Source: Nematostella vectensis
Lineage: Eukaryota > Cnidaria > Anthozoa > Actiniaria > Edwardsiidae
Direction: 5' to 3'
NCBI RefSeq assembly: GCF_932526225.1
Contig: NC_064041.1
Coordinates: 2,306,699 to 2,370,698, forward strand
DNA: 64,000 nucleotides
Part shown: positions 35,401 to 49,400 of the stretch, in pieces
Layout: each line of letters begins with the position of its first letter
Numbering within the stretch: the first letter of the stretch is position 1
Made by a program: the position numbers and the translations under genes
The notes under the pieces: model-generated
Databases searched by the model: none
What the model saw: only the letters and a program-made list of their open reading frames with translations
Told to the model about the DNA's origin: nothing

Positions 35401-37495
35401 TGGCCGCCAAAAAGTGGGTAATTTCTTATTGAAGGACCGTCAAATACTATCCCTTTTCCATGTGATACCTATAAATGCTTTACTCCAAGTTATCATTTTT
35501 TATTGAAGGGTCGTCAAATACTATCCCTTTGCCATGTGATACCTATGAATGCCCCCCCCCCCCCTCCTCAAGCAAATCTTGTGTACGCCCGTTAAGGGCA
35601 CGCCAAATAATGGAGTTTGTACTTGTTATATAAACACTTTTATTAACTTAACACAATTATTAAATTAACACAATTTTGTAACGCAGGGAAAAATAGAGAG
35701 AAGTGTAGAAAGACATTCACGTGGCAGGTAAGTTTGAACTCCGATAACATCGAGAAAGAAATCGAACTTTTGAAGAAGCTTGAATTATCGAAAAATCTAC
35801 AAATCAACTTCAAAAGCAAGAAACAACTTCCATCTTTCTATGAGCTTTACCCTCGATAGTTAATCAAACCTTTGTTATTGTTTTAAATATCACTTTCCGC
35901 TCAATGTTCAACATTTCAACCACAATGTTGTATTCATTTAAAATATCAAAGGTAGTTTACTAAACCATGCATATGGCCCCTCTAATGTATCACGTGACGT
36001 TTACAGGAGGCAAGCCCCTCGCTCGAACGTTTGCTATTGTAGAGATGACTGCAACTGTGACTGCCCTCCAGGAACGTATTGTAACGCGGTATGTACATCG
36101 ATACGAAAAGCTGGCGTGCTCAATTCCTTGTCTTACACGCCTTATGTTATGTTAAGTGCTACGCAAATGTTCTATTCCATATTTCATTAGATCTTTACGC
36201 ACAGTACCATATCCCGCCTTTTGGCCTCTTTTATTCCAAAACCGTGTTCCCGGTCCTTATTAACTACAAATCCCGTTCCCCTTTCTGGAAGCTAAAATGC
36301 CGTCCCCGGCGATCCTAATATCCCGTTCCCCATACTGGTAGCTTAAATGCCGTCTCCGGTGATCCTAGTATCCCGTTTCTACATTTATACATTGGGTAGG
36401 CAAGATAGTCCAGAGAAACCAAATACATATTACTAAAGCCCCGCCCCCACAGGACACTAAATATACTGTGCTAGTATGTGGTGCCAAATGGCCATCTAAA
36501 GCGCTCATCTATTCTTATTGTCGCGTGTTCCTTGTTCCTAGACCCTACCCGGCCGAGGCATCGCGGGACGTCCTGGGCTCAGAGGTATTCCCGGTATTGC
36601 TGGGCCACCTGTAAGTATGATCGTTTTCAAGAAGTAGTATTATAGGTCCTTTCAAGCTAACATTAGTGACGTCATTTTAACCACAGGGAACCCGAGGTAC
36701 TGATGGTGAGTCCGGTGGTGTCGGATACCCGGTAGGTGTCATGATAAGGAGGTCGCTCGCAAAGAATCGTGTTTGTCTTTTGTGGTAGCTTTTTTTAATA
36801 GGTCCCAGGGGCACTCGATTTTTGTTACCACAGGCATCCCTGTGCACTCGCCTCTGTCTCATACACCTTAATTCATAGGACCACTTGTTTTGAATTCCCG
36901 ATGTTTCTAGAATAATAAGAGCTGGGTTAGGGTTTCTGTAATAAATGTTTTTTTCTGTTATTATCCACAGGGTAACCGTGGGCAGGACGGAGGCCCTGGT
37001 GTTGCAGGCCCACCTGGTAAAGAAGGCCCTGGAGGGATTACACTTATTGGTGTAAGTGAATGCATGAGACCCCCTCTAAGAACATACGTTTAGGACCTCA
37101 TTTAGGAGGACAGTTCTCATAATTTAAGTGAAAACAAAAAGCTCAATGCATTTTATGCTAATTAAAAACCGTTTGATAAGTTTTAATTAACATGTTAATA
37201 GAAAATAACATATATTCATCATGAAGAAGAACGTTAAGCCTCTAACGGTATTAGGCTTATTTGAATTGGAAATTCTAATAAAAATACTCTTCCATAAAAA
37301 TCTTTTTGCATCACTAAACGCTAAATAACATGTAAAACATGGCCTTATAGATGATATTGTATATTTTAGAGACTCGAAATTAATTGTGAAATCAGGTGTG
37401 TAATCATTCGTTACCAGGCCCCACAAGGTACCGTTTTGACCCGCGAGGAACTTGACGCGATAATGCAGATCTATAACTCAATGCAAAGACAACTA
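32418..37495 (+). CDS. Collagen N-terminal exons 1-8: leader, cysteine cluster, minor helix, telopeptide-like segment
   Basis: Exons: 32418-32487, 34962-34996, 35687-35727, 36007-36088, 36542-36610, 36687-36731, 36971-37051, 37418-37495. Exons 1-4 have split codons; from exon 5 on all are phase 0. Exon 1 is a hydrophobic leader, either a signal peptide or a very short-tailed anchor. Exons 2-4 give a charged stretch, then RHSRGRRQAP, whose RGRR could be a furin-type cleavage site, then VCYCRDDCNCDCPPGTYC. Exons 5-7 encode the minor helix (for example GLRGIPGIAGPP). Exon 8 encodes a non-helical stretch with helical character (LTREELDAIMQIYNSMQRQL), followed by AAGLRHI at the start of exon 9. 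The position matches the N-telopeptide region of fibrillar chains. Confidence 0.88.
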
Positions 37496-40400
37496 GTAAG
37501 TACCCGGATGTAATACATTTAGTACAAAATATCTTCAAAGATAGCGCAGGGTACAGTAGATTAGCGAGCTGGCCTCACGAAGTAGTAGGGTGATTTAGAT
37601 CCACGACGGCGGCAAGAAGACGCCGCCTCGCGCACGTTCGATTGCGCGCGCACGCTGTTCTTTGCCGGCCGCTGTCCTGAAGAGGACGTGAAAATGCATG
37701 AAATGCCGTCCTGGACAGGACGCGACGCAGGCAAAAATCAGCCTGCGCGCGCAACCGATCGTGCGCGAGGCGGCGTCCTCTTGCCGGCGTCGTGGAGCTA
37801 AATCACCCCTAGTGAAGGTAGGGAGGGGGTGGGGTGGGGGAATGTGAGTTTGGTAGTACAGAAGAGGTCCTCCCTTTCCCCTGGCGCGCGCACTTCTTCC
37901 ACTCGCGCATGCTATGCAGACTAAAAATACTTCTTTTGCTGATTCGTTTATTTACATTTTAAAATACAACGCTATATGTGCAATACAAATATGTGCAATA
38001 CAAATATGCGCGCCTTTCTGTCTTTGAAGCTTTTTTAAATAAAAATAATTTCACAACTGAAAAAAAAACTTGTATTTGATTGAAGGTTTCTCAGGTCACT
38101 CCTTTGAATTAGCCGATCAAATTTAATGCCTTGTATGGCTCGGAATTGAACAGGAGTGTTTCTAATTGTTTAATTACATTTACTTAATATGCCATTGTGT
38201 CAAATATTTTGGAACTTTGTATAGTTGTGTATAGTGGCTAAATAGTGGTTGACCGCTTTTACAAGAACCACCGTATCGAACAAATTCTTGTTTTCCAGGC
38301 TGCAGGACTTCGGCACATTGGACGACTAGGACCCCCTGGAAGACGAGGCCCCCCTGGGCAGAACGGCGCACCGGTACGTTTCAACTCCTAGAGGTCTCAA
38401 ATGTCATTCTATTGTACTGATTTTCTGGTTTGTTTTTTGCCAGGGTCTTGATGGGGAGAACGGGGAACAGGGACAGAAGGGAAGCAGTGGAGACCCGGTA
38501 GGCTTCCCATAAAACTTTGCAAACTCTCGCCAGCCATTTTGATCATTTATCATGCTTACATTGCGCGGAGGATGGGTTCGTGTTGTTAAGCAAACAGAAT
38601 GCTGGGAACTTTTAGGGGATGAAATTCAACATGTCGCCGTAAACATCTTGATGTGATACTGAATGAAGAAAATGGTAGGTTCTGGCATTTCTGCACCGGA
38701 AAATCATCGGTAGTTAGATTCACGACATCAACATGGGCATCGCTAGACGCCATGTTGAATTGCGTGCCTTAAACCGCCCCAGCATGCTGTTCGCAAATCA
38801 ATTCGACCCAATCTCCCGCGTGACTTGAAAATGGCGAATTACTTCATATTCTTATTGGAAGCACGTGCTATCAGAAACCTGTCAATTGTTTGCGGTGATT
38901 ATAACAGTTGCCTTTATTACTATGTGCATGTTGTATGTATTATTAGTTTATTAGAAACCAATTAATGTATGGATTAATCTAAGATAGTTTAAACATTTGC
39001 TGACAAGTGCCTTTGTGAGAGCTGATTAAAACGCCCCGATGTCAAGAGACCTTCATATGGTCTCTTGCTGATGTTTAATTAATTTTAATTAATTAAATAA
39101 TTAATATTTTTTCGTTTTATTTCTTTTATATCAGTTTATTTGCAATCGATCGAACACTAATATCTAACATCATTAAATGTTTATCATCGTTAATACATTA
39201 CTCACAAATTTATCTCTCTCGGTTCCAGGGCCCACCCGGCCCACCAGGTCCACAGGGAGATCCTGGACGCAATGGAAAAGACGTAAGAGTTGCATTTTTC
39301 ATTTCTCCTTTGTAATTCCGATTTTTTTGCCCTTTTTTCTGATTTCTCTTTAAAAACTTTATTTTAAAAAAAGCCTCTTCTAGCGGTATTTTCTATTACT
39401 GTATTCTTTCTATTCTAGATTGATAATTTATTGATTTCATGTTTCAGGGAAGTGAGGGACCGGTCGGGCCACCAGGGAAACCTGGAATAGACGGAGCCAA
39501 GGTAAGTTATCTCTCCGAATGTTACGCGTATTCACGAGAAATTGAGCAGAGAATTAGTGATAGTGATTGACCTTCAATCAAACAATATGATATTCAATCA
39601 AGTCGATTCTAAACGTTCCAAAAATAAGTGACTTTAAAGGGAAATAAGGCTGGGAAAAAATACATACAGAACTTAATAATACAGAAAAAAATAAGTATTA
39701 AGGGGGTCGAGGATACAAAGAGCGTAGCAGAATTTTGAGAAAAATAAGGATATACCCCTCAACCACCACTAGATGTGGTGCCGGAATCCGTGTCTAGGAC
39801 GTAAATGTGCATACATTAAAAGAACATCTCGTAGCGAAACACATCTTCTCGCTGAACACTACAATTATTATCCAATCAACGTGGGTATCAAATTAAATGA
39901 GACATGAGACTAGTGAACGTGTCGACAAATCTTTTAGCAAGCCAATAGGACCAGCTTTATAGACCCGCAAAACGTCTTTAAAGAAAAAAAAGTATATATA
40001 AAAGATCGAGGGTACAAATACAAAAAGGAGTTCATTCACTATTTGCCATTAACTTTCTTGTTTGAAACACAGGGAGACCGTGGCGGACAAGGGCAATTCG
40101 GCATGCCTGGTATCAAAGGACCAAGGGTGAGCCCTGACTTGCCTCTTTTGCAGCTTTGTACTTTTGTATTTGATTGCTTGTTATCTATACAGGGGATACC
40201 AGGGCAAGGTGGCCAGAAGGGGCAGCAAGGCATCACGGGAGAAAAGGTGCGTCCGATGCTGTTATCAGACTATTAGCTGAAGACTATTAGGTGAAGTTGG
40301 TAGAAATGTGATTTCCAAGGTACGATTTACCCTTCTAAGAGTTTAAGGGAATATAAGATTAATTGAAGAACGTAAACGATGTTTCTACTTGATCCCAAAA

Positions 40401-43400
40401 TCCAAAACTTTGCGGGATTATGACAAGAAATCCGAAGAGATCTGCGTAAAAGTAAAAGCTGAAAACGTGTAATTTGCATTGATATGGTCGTCTATGTTCC
40501 GTTTACAGGGGACCCGTGGAACCCAGGGCGTAGCCGGAGCAGCTGGGCAAATCGTAAGTGTGCAAGAGTAGAATTCCACAGGTATCCCGCGTGCTTGCCC
40601 CAGACTCTTAGAAAAAGAGTCTAGAAAGTAAAGCCTCTCTTATCTAACTCACATATTGCTTCAATCATATAAATTAACTTGAAAGACCTTATTGAATGGA
40701 AGGATCGTAATATAGTTATCAGAGCAAACATCTAGTTTTCGCTGGGTCAATTCCTTAATGGAATATTACATGCCAAATTTAATGTATGGTCTGCTTTAGT
40801 ATTTTTAGTTATTTATCGTCCTAAAACTGTGTAATCGAGAGGTTTTAAGTATACTTGCAAGAATTCGTGTTTGACTTCCAGGAATTCGTGTTTGTTGGAC
40901 ACTAGTGTTTTAGATTATCACAGATTTCCCGCTCCCTCCAGTCTTCTTCAGATAAAAAAACTCACAGCCATGTGTTGATATGTAATGTCTTTTCAATTTT
41001 AGGGTCTCCCAGGACTGCGCGGCCCTCAAGGCCTGGCTGGACCCGAGGGTGCCAAGGTGATTCCTAAAAAAAAAAACTTAAAGATAAAGATTTCTTGCCT
41101 TTCACAATCACTAAGAGCCTCAGTACAGAGAAAAACGGGCGGAATAAGTTTATTTTCTTAAAAGTTGTTAGTCTTTTAAGATTTTCTATTTATTCATATT
41201 GTTTATTATTTTTTTTTTTGGGGGGGGGGGGGGGGGGCGAGGTGGGTTTTAACTAAATTACTTGGAAAGGGGAAGTGCCCCCACCCTTCCCCCCAGGTTC
41301 TAGCCTAACATTCAATGTCTATAATTCCAGGGTGCTACCGGCAACACTGGATTAATGGGAGCTCCGGGCGCGAAGGTAAGTCTACGCCTTTTTAAGAAAT
41401 AACTCAATAACTTCCCTTGATTGATCTTTTTTGTGTACTCATTTGTTAGACTTTTGTTTGACTTTTGTCTTCTAGGGAAGCTCAGGAGTACCCGGCGCGC
41501 AAGGAATGCCGGGACCTCGAGGCTCAACGGTAATGACATTCTGAGTCAGTCTCGCGTTTTTACGGATGTATCAAAACACAACGCTAGTCGAACGAAACAT
41601 ACCAAGATAACTTTTAAAACCTGTTGAATTTCTTCAAATAGGCAATGCTTCTTAATTAATTGAAAGTCCTCAAAATAGTTTCAGTGTCAATAGAACGCCA
41701 AAAAAGATGCAGTAAAAAGGAGAAATTTATTTACGGAGAGAATAATAAACGACGCTTGAGATCTATGAGAGAGCAAACATGTTCACTTTTGAAATAAATT
41801 TGTAATACACTCATTTGTAATGCTTTTGTAATACACTCATTGTAAACGGGATTTTCTAAGATCCTGTAGCTTTCAAATGACCGCTGACTTTTATTTGCAG
41901 GGTGATGCGGGCGCAGAGGGACAACCAGGCCCAGCCGGACAACGGGTACGCATGCGCACAATGGCATCAGCATTTTTTGGTTAAAATAGAAGCATCAAAG
42001 GGGAATCGAAAAAGTTCGAATTAAGGATGCTAAGGAAGAACCGAGATATATCATATACAATGATGAAAATTTTATTGAAGGCATTTCCAAATATGTACCT
42101 ATATAATGATAATAAGCTAGTTTAATTTTATTCCCTTTTAGGGTGAGGCAGGAAGACAGGGGCCTCCAGGAGCAAACGGCGATCGCGGACAACCGGTACG
42201 TGGTATTAAAGGAAACTGTTTTAACGAACGGTGAAGCAGATAACACTATAGTGATATCGGGCTTCTACTAGCAGCTAGCGGTTGTACTAGCAACTAGCGG
42301 TTCTACTAGCAACTAGCAATTCTACTAACAACTCGTGATTTTTATAGCAACTCGGTATTGTTCTTATACTTTTCATAAACTTTGTATAGGGGTGCTTCCA
42401 ACAATCGAATGAAATCGATTCTCTAAATTGTTCTCTAAATAACATCGTCCCAAATCAACTGTCCTGTGTGTGTCGCTCATGTTTGTTTTTATGCCAGGTA
42501 ATAATCAGTGTGTCTTTGTTTCCCAGGGTGCACCAGGCGCCGAGGGGGCGATGGGAGAGAAGGGTAATCAGGTATGTGGATCATGTGATATGAGCCGTTC
42601 ACCTTGAAGTGATTGCTGTTGATATTTACTGTGAACTAATTACCGCAAACTAATTGCTGTTGATGGTGTTTGACAGGGCAGTCGAGGGCCCACTGGACGA
42701 GTCGGACCTGACGGCAAAACTGGCCCCAAAGTACGTTAAGTGGTAAACGAGGACAATATTGTTTGACTTTACGATGGCCGCCGGATACCTTATTACACTT
42801 AATTTTCGCGACTTCAAAATTTTGCGATTTTGAGATGGCCACATTTCGCGACACTTTATTGTCGCGATTTTCGTAAAAACTAATCGCGAAAATAACTTTA
42901 AATCGCGATTATGCGGGTTTTGGACAATAAAATAAATAATCATCAAGACTGAAACAAAAACATGAGTGGGCTAAATTTAGTTAAACAAAAAACTATAAAG
43001 ACCCCTTACGGTACTATATGTACATTAGAGGACTAAATAAACAAGGTATTTCCATAAGGCATATCAAACGGGTAATACTTTACCCAAAGGCTTTTTTGTG
43101 TACTCACTTCGCGCATCCAAATTTTCGCGACACTCTATTTTCGCGAATGTTTTAAAACCGCGAAATTTAAGTGACGCGAAAATTAAAAGTTAAAAGGTCA
43201 TTTCTTTTGAAAAGGCTGAAACAGAGTAAATTACCCGAATGAGTAAGCCAGGGGTTCATAAGTAGGGGCAATCATCTGTGTTATATAAGTGTCACGGCGT
43301 TTCCTAGAATCAGACTATTTTTAGACGCACAGATTAGCCAATCATATGACAGGGCGGAAAAATTGACTTTGTCTCAAGGAATCCAAAATGGCGGCCGAGA

Positions 43401-46400
43401 AGGGGGAAAACGACGCTTGCTTTTCAAAGTCTTCCTACATCGTCATATGCCTTCTTTTTTCTGAATCCTTTCTGTCACAAAAAAAAAACATTTTGTTACT
43501 GGCCTTGGACCATTAGTGGACTCAAACGTTGTTACGAGGACATTTTTTCTTGCTCTTGCAAAGCAATAAATTCGGAACGCTGAGAGGCCATATAATCATT
43601 CATAAGGTGTTTGATACTGCTAGTTAACTAACAATAGTGTAAGAAGTAACATACGGAAGTTTATATTTTGTTTTTTTGTTTTACATTTATATTAAACCAG
43701 CTCTTCAAAACTGTAAGTAATTGTGTTTGTATAAGAAAGAATTTAGTCATGATGCGCATAAATATCAACACTTATGACCTACCCTGGACTCAACTTTCCC
43801 TGATCTGGTAAGAAATTGTAAAAAATAACCATGTAAAATTATACTAACATAAAAGCAACCTCAATATGAATTACATTTGAGTCTTTTTTGTAAATTCTGT
43901 TTCCATAAAATCTTAATTTGAAAATTAATACTTGTTACTTAAGTACTTTTTCAACTTATAATCTGTTATGAATACTTACATACTAACGGTATCTTAATTT
44001 TTTCAAATCTGACTTTCTTTTGACTGACCTCTTGACTGTCCGGGAATCATAATAAGATTTAAAATCATTGCAAAAAAGGCCAGAAGTGTATAAAAGCATG
44101 CATATATGTCATCCTGGCTTGTAATAAGACTTGACATTATTATAGTAATGGACATCATTATAGTAATGACCCTTGTAAAATCTTTCAAAAAAGTTCTTGA
44201 AGGAAAAATGATGCTGACGCTCAAACAGTTTCAAGCCCTTGAAATATTGTGGATCACTTGGAGAAATGGACTCCAGGTCCATTGACCACCTGGTGCTTGG
44301 ACCCCGTATCAAATATTATAAGATCTTTTCTTAGCTGACAACATTTTTTTTTATATAGACATGGGTTTTCTATGGATTGTGATACTTAGTTTGCTGAATG
44401 GTTCTTTATCATTGTGCCAATTGTGTGATGATTATGATGATTATTTCATCAGTCCATTCATTTCGTGCCAATGGTAACACTCTGGAGTCCTTTTAAGTGT
44501 CCTAAGATTTGTAAAGTGCTGAAAGCATCTCATGTGGCCAAGCTTTGGTACGCCAACCAACCGAAAGGATTTACAAAGAAACAAATATTCAGAGGAAGGA
44601 TATAGAAATGTCATGATCAATGTAGATGGGGCTAATATTTAAGTTACAATATAAATTGTTCAATTGTTTTAGTGCACATGTAATAGCTGTTCTAACATTC
44701 CATTTTGGTTTGAATGGGGCTCTTCAAAGCCCTCCCATAACAACATTAGGTTAACATATTCACCCTTTATAGCTACCAACTCCCTTGACTTAGCTTCAAA
44801 TTACCCAGTTTGTGGCTATCATTTCCTGGTTTGATAAGATGTTAAGAATCAAGGCAAATAAGTATTATAAGTCTTATATATAATTGGACAAATTTCATAC
44901 TATGACTTTGATAACCAGGATTTACAAGCTTTGATTTGTTGGTGCCCTGCTTCAGTCTGTGAAGAGTAAAATCTGGCCTTGCACCAAAAAAAATGACAGA
45001 TTCTTAGAAGTTGTGTTAACACCATGCTGAATGAATGTACACAAAATGGGCCAAATAAGCCCAGGAAGAAAACCAATTGACCACTTCTATCCTGCTGGAT
45101 CTTGTGGACTGTGTCAACAGTTAGGAACAAATACAGACTTTAAAAAAAAGGTTGACACCATTCGGAGGTGCTTTTTTAATACACTATATTTTGGCAGGCC
45201 AATACCTGCAGTTAATATTTCATAGTAAGAGTAGTAATAGGGAGCTGTGTAAACTAAGTTATTTTACAGTAAACAAAAGTCAACAATAACGCTTTTTGAG
45301 TAGCAAAACAGTCATGAATAAAGCAGATATTATCATTAAAAGAAAAACTTAAGGATATTTTCCTTATCATTACATATAATTATCTATTACAGCGAAATAA
45401 CAGACTGTTATTATTACAGGGAAATAACAGACTGTTTGAGTGGCAGCATAATATTCCCCACAAGAGCTTTTCTGAAAGATTTAACAAGGACTGAAAGTGC
45501 ATGACTATAATGGTGGCAAGTCTTACATTAGATGCATGCTTTCATACCTTCCTTGCCTTTTTTGTAATGATTATAAAATGTATTACTGTTTCTGGTCAGC
45601 CAAGAGGTCATATGAGAAACGACTTCAGTGGATAGTCACTTTAATACACATCCTCTCTATCTTTAGTCAAATTCGACTAAAGTATGCATAACAGATCATA
45701 AATAACAAGTATAAATTTTTGAATTAAATGGAAATAGAATTTACAAAAAGACACAAATATCCATATTGAGGTTGCCTTTTATGTTAGTATACTTTTACAT
45801 GGATATTTTTTACCAGACCAGGACAGTGAGTCCAGGACAGGTCATGGGTGTTGATACAAACACAGTTCCAGCTTTGAAGAGCTCGTTTAGTAAAAATATT
45901 TAACAAAAAAAAAAGACATAAACTTTCGTATGTTACTTCTTACACTATTGTTAGTTAACTAGCAGTATCAAAAACCTTATGAATGATAATATCGCCTTTC
46001 ACCAAGAGAATTTGGAGACCCATACAAATGATCACTTATTTTTTGCAAGAGAAAATGTACTTGTAGCAACATTTAAGTTCACTTATAGAAAAAAAAAATA
46101 GTCCAAGGCTAGTAAGAAAATGTTTCTTTCCCTGTGGCTAAAAGGGTTCAGAAATTAGAAGGCATTTGACGATTGTATTAGACTTTGAAAAACAAGCGTC
46201 GTTTTGCCCCTAGTCGGCCGCCATTTTGGATTCCTTGAGACAAAGTCGATTTTTCCGCCCTGTCATCTGATTGGCTAATCCGCGCGTCTAAAAATAGCCT
46301 GATCCTAGGAAACGCCGTGACACCTATATAGAACCAGAATATGGGGAAGTTGATTGCCCTACTTATGAGCCCCTGGTTAAGCTTATATTATTATAATTTT

Positions 46401-49400
46401 CCATTGCTGAAGAGTTATCGATCAATACACAGCGATAGGATGGTAGTGGATATTTTTTTCTAGCTGTAATAAATATGTAATAAACCCTGCTTAACATAGA
46501 TATAAACAACCTCTGACTATCCTAATGCCCGTGGTCTATCAATTCCTTTACACACTTTGTCAATAAGCGGCTTTGTTCTCACGAATGTCTTGATTTCCTT
46601 CACAGGGGCAGAACGGCATACCTGGACGCGACGGCCGCAAGGGAGAGCGTGTAGGTCATTAGCATGTAAATGCTTTCATTTGATGGAGAGCCAGTACGTC
46701 ATTAGTATGTAAATGCTTTCATTTGATGGAGAGCGTGTAGGTCATTAGTATGTAAATTGTTTCATTTTATGGAGAGCGTGTAGGTCATTAGTATGTAAAT
46801 GCTTTCATTTGATGGAGAGCGTGTACGTCATTAGTATGTAAATGCTTTCATTTGATGGAGAGCGTGTAGGTCATTAGTATGTAAATGCTTTCACTTGATG
46901 GAGAGCGTGTAGGTCATTAGTATGTAAATGATTTCATTTGATGGAGAGCGTGTACGTCATTAGTATGCAAATGCTTTCATTTGATGGAGAGCGTGTACGT
47001 CATTAGTATGTAAATGCTTTCATTTGATGGAGAGCGTGTACGTCATTAGTATGTAAATGCTTTCATTTGATGGAGAGCGTGTACGTCATTAGTATGTAAA
47101 TGCTTTCATTTGATTGAAGTTTTACGATTAATTGAGGACGCGGACATTTGCACTGTAAACTCCACTAACTACGTTCGCTGCTGCAGAAATAAATGTCCTT
47201 AGTTTATTTTTTATCTGTCTCTGATTATAATGTTTTGCTTATTCCATTGCAATTAAATTATTATAAATCGCCACGAGCGAAAACATCTTTTTCGATCGAG
47301 TTGTCCTAGCCGTCGTCGTCGTCCTTGCTTAAGGTTCCTATTATCATATGATGTAAACGACATTTAATACTGTCTACTTTAGCAATGTTTGTTATTTCCT
47401 CCTCGTGAAATGAACAACTAACCACGTGACTATAAGAGACTATCACATGATATGAAGTACGCGAGCTACGGATACACAACACTGATCTTTACATTCCATA
47501 ACCAGAACTCGCCTGGCTAATGCCTCAGAGTGCATGGCGCTAGCTGTTCTCTATGACAACTGTCACATTAAACAGTGCACCACACTCATGGTGATCATCA
47601 CCATTTCATATTGTCTTTAGCGCACGTGATGTGCACGTGATCCAAGACGGCTGAGCACGCGGACGATGTAATAACGGTCTTTCTTTTCATAGGGCCTTAA
47701 CGGAGAGAACGGCCTTAAAGGTGTTACCGGACCTAAAGGCGATAAGGCAAGTGAAGATAACGATGATTATATTTGAAAATAGCGTACCACATGAATGCAG
47801 CATAGGGGTTAGGGTTAGTAGCGATCTTCGCTTTCCCATCCTCGATAACTCAACTGTAGCTGGGATGTACTGTTGGTTCCTTAAGTTTGGTTCCACAAAC
47901 GCATGTATCTAGCTATATGATAATTATCCTGCCATATCATAGTTTTTTCTCTCCCCAGGCTCCCGACGGTGCTAACGGCCAGCGCGGGGTAACAGGCCCG
48001 AGTGGTTCCCCAGTAAGTGTTAGCTGTTTGCATCCAGTTCTTTTATGATACCGGAAACTTTATACTTTTTCCTCTTTTATTCCTCTTTTTTATCATAATC
48101 ACGCGGCAATCATGTTTTACTTCTATGCAAGTAAACAAACAAACAAACAAACAAGCAAACAAATTAACAAAAAAGCAAGAAAAGCTCGCGAAAAAAAAAA
48201 CAACTAAATTAAATTCATTCATCTTTATAAAAAGGCCAAAACAACATAGAAATTGCACCCGACCAGTTGTTCTTAGTTCAGCAGTCCAACTGCAAAGAGG
48301 GTGATTAGCCTTTCCAATTGATTTCCTCTTATTTATGTTTGTCTTAATATAATCATCTTTCCAGGGACCTGGAGGTTTACAGGGAGCTGCTGGTATGCCT
48401 GGACCTGCGGGGCCCAAGGTACGATCCTTGTGGAAAATTTGATTTTACCATTTGTCGAAATGAGCATGACTTAATGTACATTCCCATGAAAACTAATTAT
48501 ATACTACCATTATCATTCCCAGGGTGATCGAGGATCACCAGGTGTCTCTGGCGCGAGCGGTGCTAAGGGAGCGAAGGTGAGGCATAGTTGCAGAAATAGT
48601 GGTAAAATAGTTGTCCAACATTTAGTGCGATAATTAAAAACATCGTCATTTTGTTGCAGGGCCATGGAGGTGGACGTGGGAAGCGAGGCCAGAGGGGAGA
48701 GACCGGAGAACAGGTTTGTTTTGTGGATAAAATATCGATAATATATAAATAACCGACCACAGCACCGTCATTATTATCTTCACCATAATTGACAACAGTA
48801 GTCACCATAACCATCATCATCATTGTAATCATAGTCATGATCATCACCACCACCATGACTATCATTATTGTCTCCGTTAATAGTCATTATCGTCACCATC
48901 ATCATCATTACCATCATCATCATCACCCCAAACAACATCATCTTTTTTTATCACAAACACCATCATCATTATCTTAATCCTTATGCCTCATGATAATCTT
49001 TATTATCATGACAATCATCTGCATCGCCGTCACCATCATCATCATCGTTTTCGTCGTTATCGTCATCGTCACCATAATTGTCGCTGTTTTTATCAGCCAT
49101 TTCTACATGTTTCAGGGTCTTCCTGGTGCTCGTGGCAAACAAGGCGCCAACGGACCTAGGGTGAGAATTACCCGGGAATTTCCAATTTTTTACTGATTTT
49201 CTACTTAGCATCATATGCAAACGTCTTTGTGGCGTAAGCTTCAATCATCACTTGTGTCAAATCAGCAAAATGTATATTCACATTCAATAGATGTTGTTGC
49301 CAGTGTGCCTTAAATCCGTTAAATGTATACAGTATGCACAGAAGCAGAACAAGCACTAACAGTGTAGAAATACAACAAGCACTTACAGTGTAGAAATACA

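Noticed and set aside
40039-40276. Frame 40043-40276 joining two collagen exons as one
   Set aside because: The 66 bp between 40127 and 40192 is an open but non-Gly-X-Y intron with a proper donor and acceptor.
48789-49244. Frames across the CAT/ATC tract in a collagen intron
   Set aside because: Triplet-repeat artefacts; the true collagen exon at 49116 lies in its own frame.
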